From G965237725 sp965237725 (GTDB taxonomy: Bacteria > Pseudomonadota > Gammaproteobacteria > Arenicellales > Poriferihabitantaceae), in NCBI GenBank assembly GCA_965237725.1, contig OZ250151.1:186001-250000 (forward strand): a stretch of 64,000 nucleotides of DNA. The letters run 5' to 3'. Within the stretch, counting starts at the first letter, position 1; each line of letters begins with the position of its first letter. A program made the position numbers and the translations under genes. The notes beneath the pieces are model-generated. The model worked only from the letters and a program-made list of their open reading frames with translations. It searched no databases and was not told the origin of the DNA. This document shows, in pieces, positions 1-7,625 of the stretch.

Positions 1-2
1 AT

Positions 3-215
3 CAAGATCCAGAAAAATATCTTCCACAATATGGTGGATACTGTTCCTGGGCGGTTGCCAATGGCGATCTTGCATCGGGAGATCCTTTGCAATGGAAGGT
101 ACTCAATGAAAAGCTATACCTCAACTATGATGCGGATATTCAAGCCAAATGGACGGCAGACCGGGATAACCTGATTGTTCTCGGTGATAAAAACTGGCCC
201 GGCGTTTTAAACTAA
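3..215 (+). CDS. YHS domain-containing protein, C-terminal part (5' end outside window)
   Basis: An open frame enters from the left edge and ends at a TAA at 213-215, giving about 70 residues. It reads PEKYLPQYGGYCSWAVANG, then GDPLQWKVLNEKLYLNYD, then a tryptophan-containing tail. This pattern (Y-G-G-Y-C followed by W-x-V-x-x-x-K-L-Y-L-N-Y) is characteristic of YHS-domain proteins, small and often exported proteins thought to bind metal. The N-terminus and any signal peptide lie outside the window, so neither location nor function can be stated. A strong terminator hairpin follows 24 bases after the stop. Confidence 0.75.
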   Translation, partial: QDPEKYLPQYGGYCSWAVANGDLASGDPLQWKVLNEKLYLNYDADIQAKWTADRDNLIVLGDKNWPGVLN

Positions 216-239
216 ATATAATTTCCTTCCTCACATTGC

Positions 240-262
240 GCCCGTCTCCGACGGGCATTCTT
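240..262 (+). terminator. Rho-independent terminator after the YHS gene
   Basis: A perfect 7-bp stem (GCCCGTC, loop TCC, GACGGGC at 240-256) is followed by a T-rich stretch. It lies just downstream of the YHS stop codon and fits an intrinsic terminator on the plus strand. Confidence 0.75.
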
Positions 263-332
263 TTGTGTGTATCTGGATTGTTCTGAATTTCTTTTCGTTT
301 GTTTCACATGGATTCCGGATATTCCTAGGTCA

Positions 333-467
333 TTCCGGAAAGACGGCGTGGTGGCATTTTGGTATCTCCCCGGAATGCAGGACACATATACTCTCGTCAT
401 CCCGGAATACTTGAAATCCACCCAACCCCGTCATCCCGGAATGCGGAACGCATATCCGGGATCCACG
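333..467. repeat. Cluster of short REP-like repeats (CATCCCGGAAT type)
   Basis: Several imperfect copies of a short motif lie between the terminator and the GNAT gene: TTCCGGAAAGACGG (333-346), CGTCATCCCGGAAT (near 395) and another from about 429. The last forms a hairpin at 433-462, with an ATCCCGGAATGCG arm, a GAA loop and a nearly exact complementary arm with one bulged A. The 333-346 motif recurs with one mismatch at 13178-13191 and 13221-13234. No credible gene lies in 263-561. Confidence 0.65.
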
Positions 468-561
468 TCTCGAAAAATAAATACCCGTTAGCAAAATTAT
501 TCATCTGTGTCACGCTCATGATCCTGACTTATAATCTTGAAAAACTGATGAAATTAATCCC

Positions 562-1059
562 ATGATAAAAGAAAATCCAATCTCAATTCGAAAGGCAGTT
601 ATCGCGGATGCGCCAAATATCGCACTGTTCAACCAGAAAATGGCGAAGGAAACCGAGGGGATTGAACTCATCCCGAAAGTGATACTGGCCGGCGCAGAAA
701 AGTTAATTGAAAATGAGTCACTGGGTTTTTATCTGGTAGCTGAAAGCGCCGGAGAAAGTGCAGGAGAGATCGCCGGCTCTTTAATGGTGACCACGGAATG
801 GAGCGACTGGCGCAACAGCCAATTCTGGTGGATACAGAGTGTTTATGTTGTTGCAGAACATAGAAGAACGGGTCTTTACCGGCGGTTATACCAACGTGTA
901 AAAGACCTTGCAGCTGAAAATGAAAACGTATGTGGTTTCCGGTTATACGTTGAAAAGGAAAACACCGTGGCTCAGGCAACTTACAACAACGTTGGTATGG
1001 CTGAGACCCACTACAAAATGTTTGAAGAACTAAAACCCGATATCCGATTTTGCAAATAG
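562..1059 (+). CDS. GNAT family N-acetyltransferase
   Basis: This 165-residue protein has the size and layout of a single GNAT domain. The core strand S-V-Y-V-V (about 93-97) leads into the acetyl-CoA pyrophosphate loop around residues 101-106 (RRTGLY), followed by a helix. The C-terminal N-x-x-A-x-x-x-Y-x-x-x-G-M signature (about 134-146) is typical for the acceptor side. Residues 61-72 carry a small internal AGE repeat that may be a variable loop. The substrate cannot be predicted. It stands alone between the repeat cluster and the convergent DmdA-like gene, whose stop lies only about 25 bases away. Confidence 0.8.
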   Translation: MIKENPISIRKAVIADAPNIALFNQKMAKETEGIELIPKVILAGAEKLIENESLGFYLVAESAGESAGEIAGSLMVTTEWSDWRNSQFWWIQSVYVVAEHRRTGLYRRLYQRVKDLAAENENVCGFRLYVEKENTVAQATYNNVGMAETHYKMFEELKPDIRFCK

Positions 1060-1083
1060 TAGCGTGGAATAATAAATTTGGAA

Positions 1084-2247
1084 TCAGGCTACTTTTGAAA
1101 TTACATCACTGGCTTTTAATTTATTTCCAAACTTTTTAGTCGCCTTTGCCCTACGCAATTCACCATCACCCAGATCTACAAATAAATTCTCTTCATTTTG
1201 ATCAACCTGGGCGTCGATGGTTGCAAATGAAATATTCGATCCAAGCTTTGCCGAATAAGCCGAGCTGGTCACTATTCCCACGACATTCTTGTCTGCATCA
1301 AGCACATCCCAGGTTGAACGAGGCGATGTTAATGCATTGCCTTCGATGGAGAGATAAACCAGATGACGCTTTACGCCCTCTTTCCTGATTTTTCCTAGTG
1401 CTGGAGCGGAGAGATACTCTGCATCTTTAGTGTCACTAAAAAATCGGTCCAGGCCACATTCGTAGGGATTATTTTCCATAGTAATATCACTTCCATATGA
1501 CATCAGTCCTCTTTCGATGCGATCAATCAGGTTTGGACATCCGGCGCGAATATTAAATTCCTGGCCCGCTTCCCAGATTTCATCCCACAGATCGAGACCT
1601 TTGCTGAAATCCTGCAAATAAATTTCGAATCCACCCTGACCACTCCAACCAGATCTGGCGACGATGACGTCGGTTCCCGCAATCTCGGCCTTAATGTACC
1701 AGTAGAACTTAACATCCCGAACGTGCTCACCGATTACTTTTGCCATCACATCGTCAGCTCTAGGGCCTTGAACCGCCAGTGGGCTGACATCGGGTTCAAA
1801 AATTTTTACGTCATAGTTACGGCCATAGGCAATCCCTCGCAACCATAAAAGAACCCCAGGTCCGGAATCGGCAATGGATATCCAGTAGCGATCCTGCGCC
1901 AGCCTCAGCAATATCGGATCATTAACGATGCCGCCATTTTCATCTACCAATGGAATATACATACATTCTCCATCGTGACATTTAGAGATATCTCGCGGGG
2001 TAACCAGTTCAACCAGTTTTAGCGCGTCCGGCCCGTTGACTTCAACCTGGCGTTCACAAGCCACATCCCAGATCTGGACATATTCACAAAGATGATCGTA
2101 GTCTTCCTGAGGCGTTGAATAGCACGAGGCGAGGGGCATATGATTATAGGTCGTAAATGCCTTTACCCCGTTTTCAAATACACGTTCTTCGAATGGTGTT
2201 TTCCTGATTCGACGTGATAACACCAGAGCAGGTGAATTGGATTGCAT
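1084..2247 (-). CDS. dmdA: DmdA-like dimethylsulfoniopropionate demethylase (GcvT family)
   Basis: This 387-residue GcvT/aminomethyltransferase-fold protein would transfer a methyl group from an osmolyte to tetrahydrofolate in the cytoplasm. From memory of the family, its N-terminal half closely follows SAR11-type DmdA: S-R-R-I-R-K-T-P-F, then Y-N-H, then EDYDHLCEYVQIWDV, ERQVEVNGPDALKL and PDVSPLAVQGP. The length also matches DmdA, and the GcvT C-terminal barrel is present. DMSP demethylation gives methylmercaptopropionate plus 5-methyl-THF. The gene is divergent from an acyl-CoA synthetase, a plausible next step. Close non-DmdA relatives acting on glycine betaine, dimethylglycine or glycine cannot be excluded without a phylogeny. 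Confidence 0.75.
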   Translation of the reverse strand: MQSNSPALVLSRRIRKTPFEERVFENGVKAFTTYNHMPLASCYSTPQEDYDHLCEYVQIWDVACERQVEVNGPDALKLVELVTPRDISKCHDGECMYIPLVDENGGIVNDPILLRLAQDRYWISIADSGPGVLLWLRGIAYGRNYDVKIFEPDVSPLAVQGPRADDVMAKVIGEHVRDVKFYWYIKAEIAGTDVIVARSGWSGQGGFEIYLQDFSKGLDLWDEIWEAGQEFNIRAGCPNLIDRIERGLMSYGSDITMENNPYECGLDRFFSDTKDAEYLSAPALGKIRKEGVKRHLVYLSIEGNALTSPRSTWDVLDADKNVVGIVTSSAYSAKLGSNISFATIDAQVDQNEENLFVDLGDGELRRAKATKKFGNKLKASDVISKVA

Positions 2248-2335
2248 TTGCTTTATAATCGGATAATCAAAACGTTGGTATTATGCATTTACTAATGTAA
2301 ATTGGTAGTATCCCATCAGTAATACTTGCGTCATC

Positions 2336-4048
2336 ATGTTCGTCGCAAATTTCAAACAATACACTACCACGGATGACTCTGTAAACGATGATAACCCTAA
2401 AAATTTCATGAAACAGAACTATGACAGCCTCGACCGGGTAAATGGTCTTAATTATGTTGAATTGACCCCGATTTCATTTTTGCAACGGGCCAGTGACGTG
2501 TATTCGGACCACCCGGGCATCATCTATGGAAAACGTAAATATAGCTGGAAAACAGTTTCCCGGCGATGTCGAGCGCTGGCCTCGGGACTGCAAAAACTCG
2601 GTGTAGAAAAAGGCACCACAGTCTCAATGATGGCGGCCAATACCCCTGAACTAGCGGAGGGTCATTTCGGCGTGCCAATGTCCGGAGGGGTATTAAATGC
2701 AATCAACACCCGCCTTGATGTAGATACTGTCGCATATATTCTCGAACACAGCGATGCCAGGGTGTTGATCACCGATACCCATTTTTCCGATGTCATCTCC
2801 AAGGCATTAGCATCCATGGACAATCCGCCCATTGTGATTGATATTGTCGATGAGCAGGTAACAGCGCCGGATGGCACAGGCGAACGACTAGGAGATATGA
2901 CATACGAAGAATTACTGGCCAGTGGTGACGAAAATGCTGACTGGGGTGAGCCGGAATCTGAATGGGATGCGCTGACATTAAACTATACCTCGGGCACCAG
3001 TGGTCGTCCCAAAGGTGTGGTTTACCATCACCGAGGCTCCTACCTGATGTCTATGGGCACCGTTGCCGCCTGGCAAATTCAAAAACACGCGCGCTATCTG
3101 ACCATCGTACCCATGTTTCACTGCAACGGCTGGGGACATGTCTGGACCATGGCGTTGATGGGGGGTACGTTGTATTGTAATCGCGTGGTTAGTGCGGAGA
3201 ATATTTTTTCGGCGATCAAAAATCACAAAATAACCCATTTCGGCGCAGCACCCATTGTGCTCGCCATGCTCGCCAATGCGCCTGAAGAAATCCAGCTAGT
3301 TCCAGACTATACCGTCCAGGTGATGACTGCAGGTGCACCGCCACCGAGCAAAGTGCTGGAGAAAACGGCTGAGCTTGGTTTTAATGTCATCCATGTTTAT
3401 GGCTTAACAGAAACTTATGGCCACGTGGTGTATTGTGACTGGCGCAGGGAGTGGTCTGATCTGACCATAGAGGAACAGGCAGAAATAAAATCCCGGCAAG
3501 GCGTTCGTTTCCAGATGATGGAATCCGCCAAAGTCATCGATGTCCAAAGTGGTGAACCGGTTCCCGCTAATGGAGAAGCAATTGGCGAAATTGTACTCAA
3601 AGGCAATCCAATCATGAAAGGTTACTACAAGGCGGCGGATACCACAGCGGAAGCGTTTAAGGATGGCTGGTTCCACAGTGGTGATCTGGCGGTTGTTCAC
3701 CCCGACGGATATATTGAGATTAAAGATCGGTTAAAAGATATTATTATTTCCGGCGGTGAAAACATTTCTTCAATCGAAGTGGAGTCAGTGCTGTATAAAT
3801 TTCCCAAAGTTGCCGCTGCTGCAGTGGTTGCAAAACCCGACGAAAAATGGGGAGAAACCCCCTGTGCGTTTGTTGAACTCAAAGATGGTGAACAGGCCAG
3901 CGAGGAAGAGATCATCGCTTTTTGTAAAGACAACATGGCAGGATACAAGCGACCAAAACAGGTTGTGTTCCTCGAATTGCCAAAAACATCTACCGGCAAG
4001 ATTCAAAAATTTGTACTCAGGGAAATGATTAAATCGGGAGAAGTTTGA
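2336..4048 (+). CDS. AMP-forming acyl-CoA synthetase (candidate methylmercaptopropionate-CoA ligase)
   Basis: This member of the ANL superfamily adenylates a carboxylic acid and transfers it to CoA. Visible motifs are the P-loop YTSGTSGRPKG (217-227), A5 YGLTETYG (about 359-366), DGWFHSGDLA (about 441) and the C-terminal PKTSTGKIQ with catalytic Lys near 555. The listed frame gives 570 residues. An internal ATG at 2408 gives 546, closer to the family norm, and the extra 24 N-terminal residues look non-homologous, so 2408 may be the true start. Opposite a DmdA-like gene it is a candidate DmdB analogue, but it resembles medium-chain acyl-activating enzymes generally and the substrate is inferred. 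Confidence 0.8.
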   Translation: MFVANFKQYTTTDDSVNDDNPKNFMKQNYDSLDRVNGLNYVELTPISFLQRASDVYSDHPGIIYGKRKYSWKTVSRRCRALASGLQKLGVEKGTTVSMMAANTPELAEGHFGVPMSGGVLNAINTRLDVDTVAYILEHSDARVLITDTHFSDVISKALASMDNPPIVIDIVDEQVTAPDGTGERLGDMTYEELLASGDENADWGEPESEWDALTLNYTSGTSGRPKGVVYHHRGSYLMSMGTVAAWQIQKHARYLTIVPMFHCNGWGHVWTMALMGGTLYCNRVVSAENIFSAIKNHKITHFGAAPIVLAMLANAPEEIQLVPDYTVQVMTAGAPPPSKVLEKTAELGFNVIHVYGLTETYGHVVYCDWRREWSDLTIEEQAEIKSRQGVRFQMMESAKVIDVQSGEPVPANGEAIGEIVLKGNPIMKGYYKAADTTAEAFKDGWFHSGDLAVVHPDGYIEIKDRLKDIIISGGENISSIEVESVLYKFPKVAAAAVVAKPDEKWGETPCAFVELKDGEQASEEEIIAFCKDNMAGYKRPKQVVFLELPKTSTGKIQKFVLREMIKSGEV

Positions 4049-4116
4049 TCACAATATTTGATCAACGACAATGTATTTGAGCAACCTAAAAATAATTTAT
4101 TCGAAAATAAAAGTTC

Positions 4117-5430
4117 ATGAGTCATATTAAACGCGTAGCGGTGCTTGGGTCGGGCACTATGGGTATGGGAATCGCTGGGGTATGTGCCAATGCTGGTTGC
4201 GAGGTACTTCTGCTCGACATTCAAAAAGAATATTGCGACAAAGCTAAAGAAAAACTTACCGCCGGTCGCTCGCCAATAATTGAAGATGAAAGTTTATTGC
4301 AAAATATCCAGACGGGTTCCTTCGATGACGACCTCGACCAATTATCTGGTTGCCAATGGATATGTGAAGTTATTGTGGAAGATGTGAACATCAAGCGCGA
4401 GATGTTTAGCAGAATCGAAAAGGTGCGTAGTGAGGGTTCGATAATTTCGACCAACACTTCCGGGATTCCTTTACGGGATATCTATGTCGGCATGTCTCAG
4501 CGACTCCAACAGGACATCGCCGTGACCCACTTTTTCAACCCGGTTCACATCATGAAACTGGTTGAACTGGTTCCCGGTGTAAACACAAGACCCGAAGTTA
4601 TTTCTGATCTTGCTGAATTTCTGGGGAACACTCTGGGAAAAGGTGTGGTCTATGCAAAAGATACGGTCAATTTTATTGGTAATCGAATCGGCTGCATGTG
4701 GATTCTGGCAGGATTGCAGATTGCCGAGAAAGCCATCATTGAAGATGGATTAACCATAGAAACTGTAGATGCATTGATGTCCGAGCCCATGGGATTTCCG
4801 GCCACAGGTCTATACGGGCTGGTTGATCTTATCGGTATCGATGTGATTTTCAATGTTGCAAAAAACCTTGAGGAGAATTTGCCTGAAAATGACTTTGGCC
4901 GAAAGTTTCTCAAGTTCACCAAAAATGTTCAAACAATGTATGACGCAGGGCAGCTTGGTAGAAAAACTGGTGGTGGATTCTATAAATTGATTCGACACGA
5001 CGATGGTAGCAAGACTATGGAAGTTTTTGATATTGTCAAACACCAATGGCATGTCGCTGAAGAAACCGATCTTCCAGGAAATGAACAATCGCTAAACGAT
5101 TTATTCAAAGGTGACAGCGCTAACGCAAAATTTGTTAAAGATCTGATGGCGACTACACTTTGTTATACCGCGGACCTTGTACCTGACATTGCAGATGATA
5201 TTGTTAATATTGACCGTGCCATGCGCTGGGGATTTGCATGGGAACGAGGCCCGTTCGAATTGATTGATGAATTAGGCGCCCAATGTTTGATTAATCTGGT
5301 TAAAGACCATGACATGTCCATGCCAAAAATGCTTCAGGTTTTGATTGATTCTGGAGAATCTTCTTTTTATCGAGATGATGGTTCAGAGTATCTAACCACA
5401 TCCGGGAGCTGGGAATCCGTCCCCGCTTAA
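4117..5430 (+). CDS. 3-hydroxyacyl-CoA dehydrogenase (no crotonase domain)
   Basis: NAD-dependent oxidation of a 3-hydroxyacyl-CoA to the 3-ketoacyl-CoA. The N-terminal Rossmann fold has GSGTMG at 11-16. Family motifs follow: NTSGIPL, THFFNPVHIMKLVELVPG (catalytic His in H-F-F-N-P) and FIGNRI. Two C-terminal 3HCDH helical domains are present, the second marked by RAMRWGFAWERGPFELID. At 437 residues it resembles the dehydrogenase half of FadN/FadB-type proteins without a hydratase domain. It lies 68 bases downstream of the acyl-CoA synthetase on the same strand, suggesting co-transcription and a shared acyl-CoA substrate. Confidence 0.85.
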   Translation: MSHIKRVAVLGSGTMGMGIAGVCANAGCEVLLLDIQKEYCDKAKEKLTAGRSPIIEDESLLQNIQTGSFDDDLDQLSGCQWICEVIVEDVNIKREMFSRIEKVRSEGSIISTNTSGIPLRDIYVGMSQRLQQDIAVTHFFNPVHIMKLVELVPGVNTRPEVISDLAEFLGNTLGKGVVYAKDTVNFIGNRIGCMWILAGLQIAEKAIIEDGLTIETVDALMSEPMGFPATGLYGLVDLIGIDVIFNVAKNLEENLPENDFGRKFLKFTKNVQTMYDAGQLGRKTGGGFYKLIRHDDGSKTMEVFDIVKHQWHVAEETDLPGNEQSLNDLFKGDSANAKFVKDLMATTLCYTADLVPDIADDIVNIDRAMRWGFAWERGPFELIDELGAQCLINLVKDHDMSMPKMLQVLIDSGESSFYRDDGSEYLTTSGSWESVPA

Positions 5431-5471
5431 ATTTTTTAACATCACTGTTGAATTAATCCTGTAGGCGAACA

Positions 5472-6635
5472 TTGGATTCCAGGCCAGATAATAAATTAGA
5501 TAAAAGATATCCGAGTGTTGCTGATATCGAACGCGCAGCGCTCAAAAGAGTACCCCCGTTCGTTGGTGAATACGTAGGTTATGGCATGGGCCTGGGTGGC
5601 TCGGTGCGCAGAAACAGATATGATCTAGATGCAATCAGGCTAATGCCACATTACCTGGAGCATGTTGGAGAGATTAAATTTCAGACCAGACTGTTTGGAA
5701 AAACCTACGCTGCGCCTTTTGGCGTCGCCCCAGTGGGTTTGGGTGGATTTATCTGGCCCCATTCTGCGCAACACCTGGCGAGAGCGGCAAAAACCCACGA
5801 AGTTCCTTTTGTAGCCTCTACCTTTGCCCTGGCAAGCCTGGAGACATTCAGACAATGCGCCGGTGAATGTGCCTGGTATCAGCTTTATCGACCTAACATC
5901 AAAGACATAGAAACCGATTTGCTCAATCGAGCTGCTGATGCGGGGTATGATGTTCTGGTGGTCACAGCAGATATACCGTCACCGATGCGACGGGATCACG
6001 ATATTCGAAACGGTTTTGCCATCCCGCCCAAACTCAGTCTACGCACCATATTCCAGACCCTGACCCACCCACAATGGGCACTGGCCATGGCCGCTTCGGG
6101 AATTCCTGAATTCGACACCATGACGCGGTATATCCCTGTGGGAATGAACAAAACAGATTCATTGCAATTTTTGTCAGAATTAACCACGGGGAATATCACT
6201 TCAGAAATTATTTCTGCAATCCGGAAGAAATGGCAGGGCAAACTGGTAATCAAGGGCATACTCAATCCCCTTGAAGCCAGACAGTGCCAGGATCTTGGCG
6301 TGGATGGCATTATCGTCTCTAACCATGGCGGTCGACAGCTCGAAGCTGCACCTTCAGCCTGTGAAGTACTGGGTCAAATGCGTGAGAAAGTGGATAAAAA
6401 CTTCACCCTGATTGCAGATGGTGGTGTTCGCACCGGGCTGGATATTTGCCGCATGTTAAGTCTGGGCGCGGACTTTGTAATGATGGGCAGGCCCTTTTAC
6501 TACGCTATCGCTGCAATGGGTCCCAAAGGTGCCGACCACATAATGAAATTATTTAAAGCGGAAATGCAGTGTGTGATGGGGCAACTGGGCTGTTCAACGC
6601 TGGCGGAGCTGCCGTCGCGTCTAATTAAACCCTGA
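5472..6635 (+). CDS. FMN-dependent alpha-hydroxy-acid dehydrogenase (lactate/glycolate oxidase family)
   Basis: This TIM-barrel flavoprotein oxidises L-2-hydroxy acids to 2-keto acids. Diagnostic motifs are SNHGGRQLE (about 283-291, with the catalytic His and substrate-binding Arg), DGGVRTG (316-322) and GADFVMMGRPF (FMN phosphate binding). The N-terminus K-R-Y-P-S-V-A-D-I-E-R-A-A replaces the usual start of the family. The start is a TTG preceded by an AGGCGA ribosome site. The length (387) is normal for the family. L-lactate, glycolate or mandelate are possible substrates; in a glyoxylate-handling cell glycolate is attractive, but the sequence does not decide it. Confidence 0.85.
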   Translation: MDSRPDNKLDKRYPSVADIERAALKRVPPFVGEYVGYGMGLGGSVRRNRYDLDAIRLMPHYLEHVGEIKFQTRLFGKTYAAPFGVAPVGLGGFIWPHSAQHLARAAKTHEVPFVASTFALASLETFRQCAGECAWYQLYRPNIKDIETDLLNRAADAGYDVLVVTADIPSPMRRDHDIRNGFAIPPKLSLRTIFQTLTHPQWALAMAASGIPEFDTMTRYIPVGMNKTDSLQFLSELTTGNITSEIISAIRKKWQGKLVIKGILNPLEARQCQDLGVDGIIVSNHGGRQLEAAPSACEVLGQMREKVDKNFTLIADGGVRTGLDICRMLSLGADFVMMGRPFYYAIAAMGPKGADHIMKLFKAEMQCVMGQLGCSTLAELPSRLIKP

Positions 6636-6690
6636 TTGAATCCAATTAAACCGGGTAGAATAAATTCCACCCGACATCCAAATTATTTTA

Positions 6691-7422
6691 TCAATCCAGG
6701 CTAATACTATCTTTAAGGCTTTCTTTGCGCTTGGCTTCTTTGGCGTCAAATTCCGCCATACAACCACCTTTATCCACCATTGCACAACTTAGATAATCGA
6801 CAATTTCTACGATTACCGCTCTAATTGCCTTACCCGCCGGGGTTTTCTTTTCATTCTTTAGCGCGCCGCCAAATCCACCACGAAAAATACCCAGGCTCAA
6901 GCCAAAACCGCCTGACCGAGCTTCTACGCTGCGGTTAAATGATATCTCTCCCGTAGAAGTATTAACAACCCGCAGATCAACCGCAATATAAGCATTTTTC
7001 TTGTTACCACCGATACTGATACCACCGATACTGATTCCACCACCGGTACTGCCCACATCAGCTTCGTATGCCGTTACAGTGCCCATGACCAGATACTCTG
7101 CACCGGTTAATTCGCCAATTTTTGTTCCGGTACTTTGGGAAATTGCACCACTGGAGGTCAGGTTTTGTTCCCGCAAAACCGGTTCCAGACTGGACCTTTC
7201 TACCATACGGAACTTATTAGAATTGGCCAACTCGTTGGTTAACATGCCTGAGAGTTCCCAACCAACGCCACCTCTCCACCAGCCTGCCCCAGATGTGTTG
7301 CTAAATTCAGCAACCCCCATTCTCGGACCATCTGCCGCTACAGCAGGCAATGAATAACCAACCGCAAATACAATCGCAAAGGCAATCTTTTGTATTGATG
7401 ATGCAAATCTTTTCATCCGCAC
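6691..7422 (-). CDS. CsgG/HfaB-family secreted protein
   Basis: A clear Sec signal peptide covers residues 1-29/30 (basic start, hydrophobic core, A-V-A-A cleavage region). The mature protein has the CsgG-like fold signature: MGVAEFSN, then ML-TNEL-NS-KFRMVERSSLEPVLREQ, then TGAEYLVMGTVT, then VDLRVVNTSTGE. These proteins form curli-type secretion pores or periplasmic assemblies. There is no lipobox cysteine at the cleavage site, unlike CsgG itself, so it is probably periplasmic rather than lipid-anchored. A glycine-rich direct repeat (GGISIGG twice, about 128-139) lies in the middle. No other curli gene is nearby, so its role is unknown. Confidence 0.8.
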   Translation of the reverse strand: MRMKRFASSIQKIAFAIVFAVGYSLPAVAADGPRMGVAEFSNTSGAGWWRGGVGWELSGMLTNELANSNKFRMVERSSLEPVLREQNLTSSGAISQSTGTKIGELTGAEYLVMGTVTAYEADVGSTGGGISIGGISIGGNKKNAYIAVDLRVVNTSTGEISFNRSVEARSGGFGLSLGIFRGGFGGALKNEKKTPAGKAIRAVIVEIVDYLSCAMVDKGGCMAEFDAKEAKRKESLKDSISLD

Positions 7423-7544
7423 TTCCTCTTAAGTTATATTATTTACATTATTAAACGCTATTTCGACCCCATCCGGAATCAAGCTAAATTTAGATTAATT
7501 GCATGAATACTATATTCGCATTTGCAATTGATTCCAAGTCCCCA

Positions 7545-7580
7545 AACCAAAAAGACACCGGATTTAACACCGATGTCTTT
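7545..7580 (-). terminator. Terminator downstream of typA
   Basis: An 11-12 bp stem (AAAGACACCGG at 7551-7561 against ACCGATGTCTTT at 7569-7580, one mismatch) is followed on the minus strand by a TTTTT run. A second smaller hairpin (7596-7615, AAAGCGG/CCGCTTT) lies between it and the typA stop. Together they end the typA transcript. Confidence 0.7.
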
Positions 7581-7625
7581 CACAAACAGAAATCGAAAGC
7601 GGGATAAACCGCTTTAGCTTATCCT

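Noticed and set aside
212..565. Several 60-75 residue frames in the first repeat cluster
   Set aside because: They are translations of the CATCCCGGAAT repeats and contain repeated H-P-G-I / S-R-N strings; no ribosome sites.
6652..6673. Hairpin CGGGT..ACCCG between the FMN dehydrogenase and the CsgG-like gene
   Set aside because: The stem has a mismatch, a very small loop and no T-run on either side, so it is not called a terminator.
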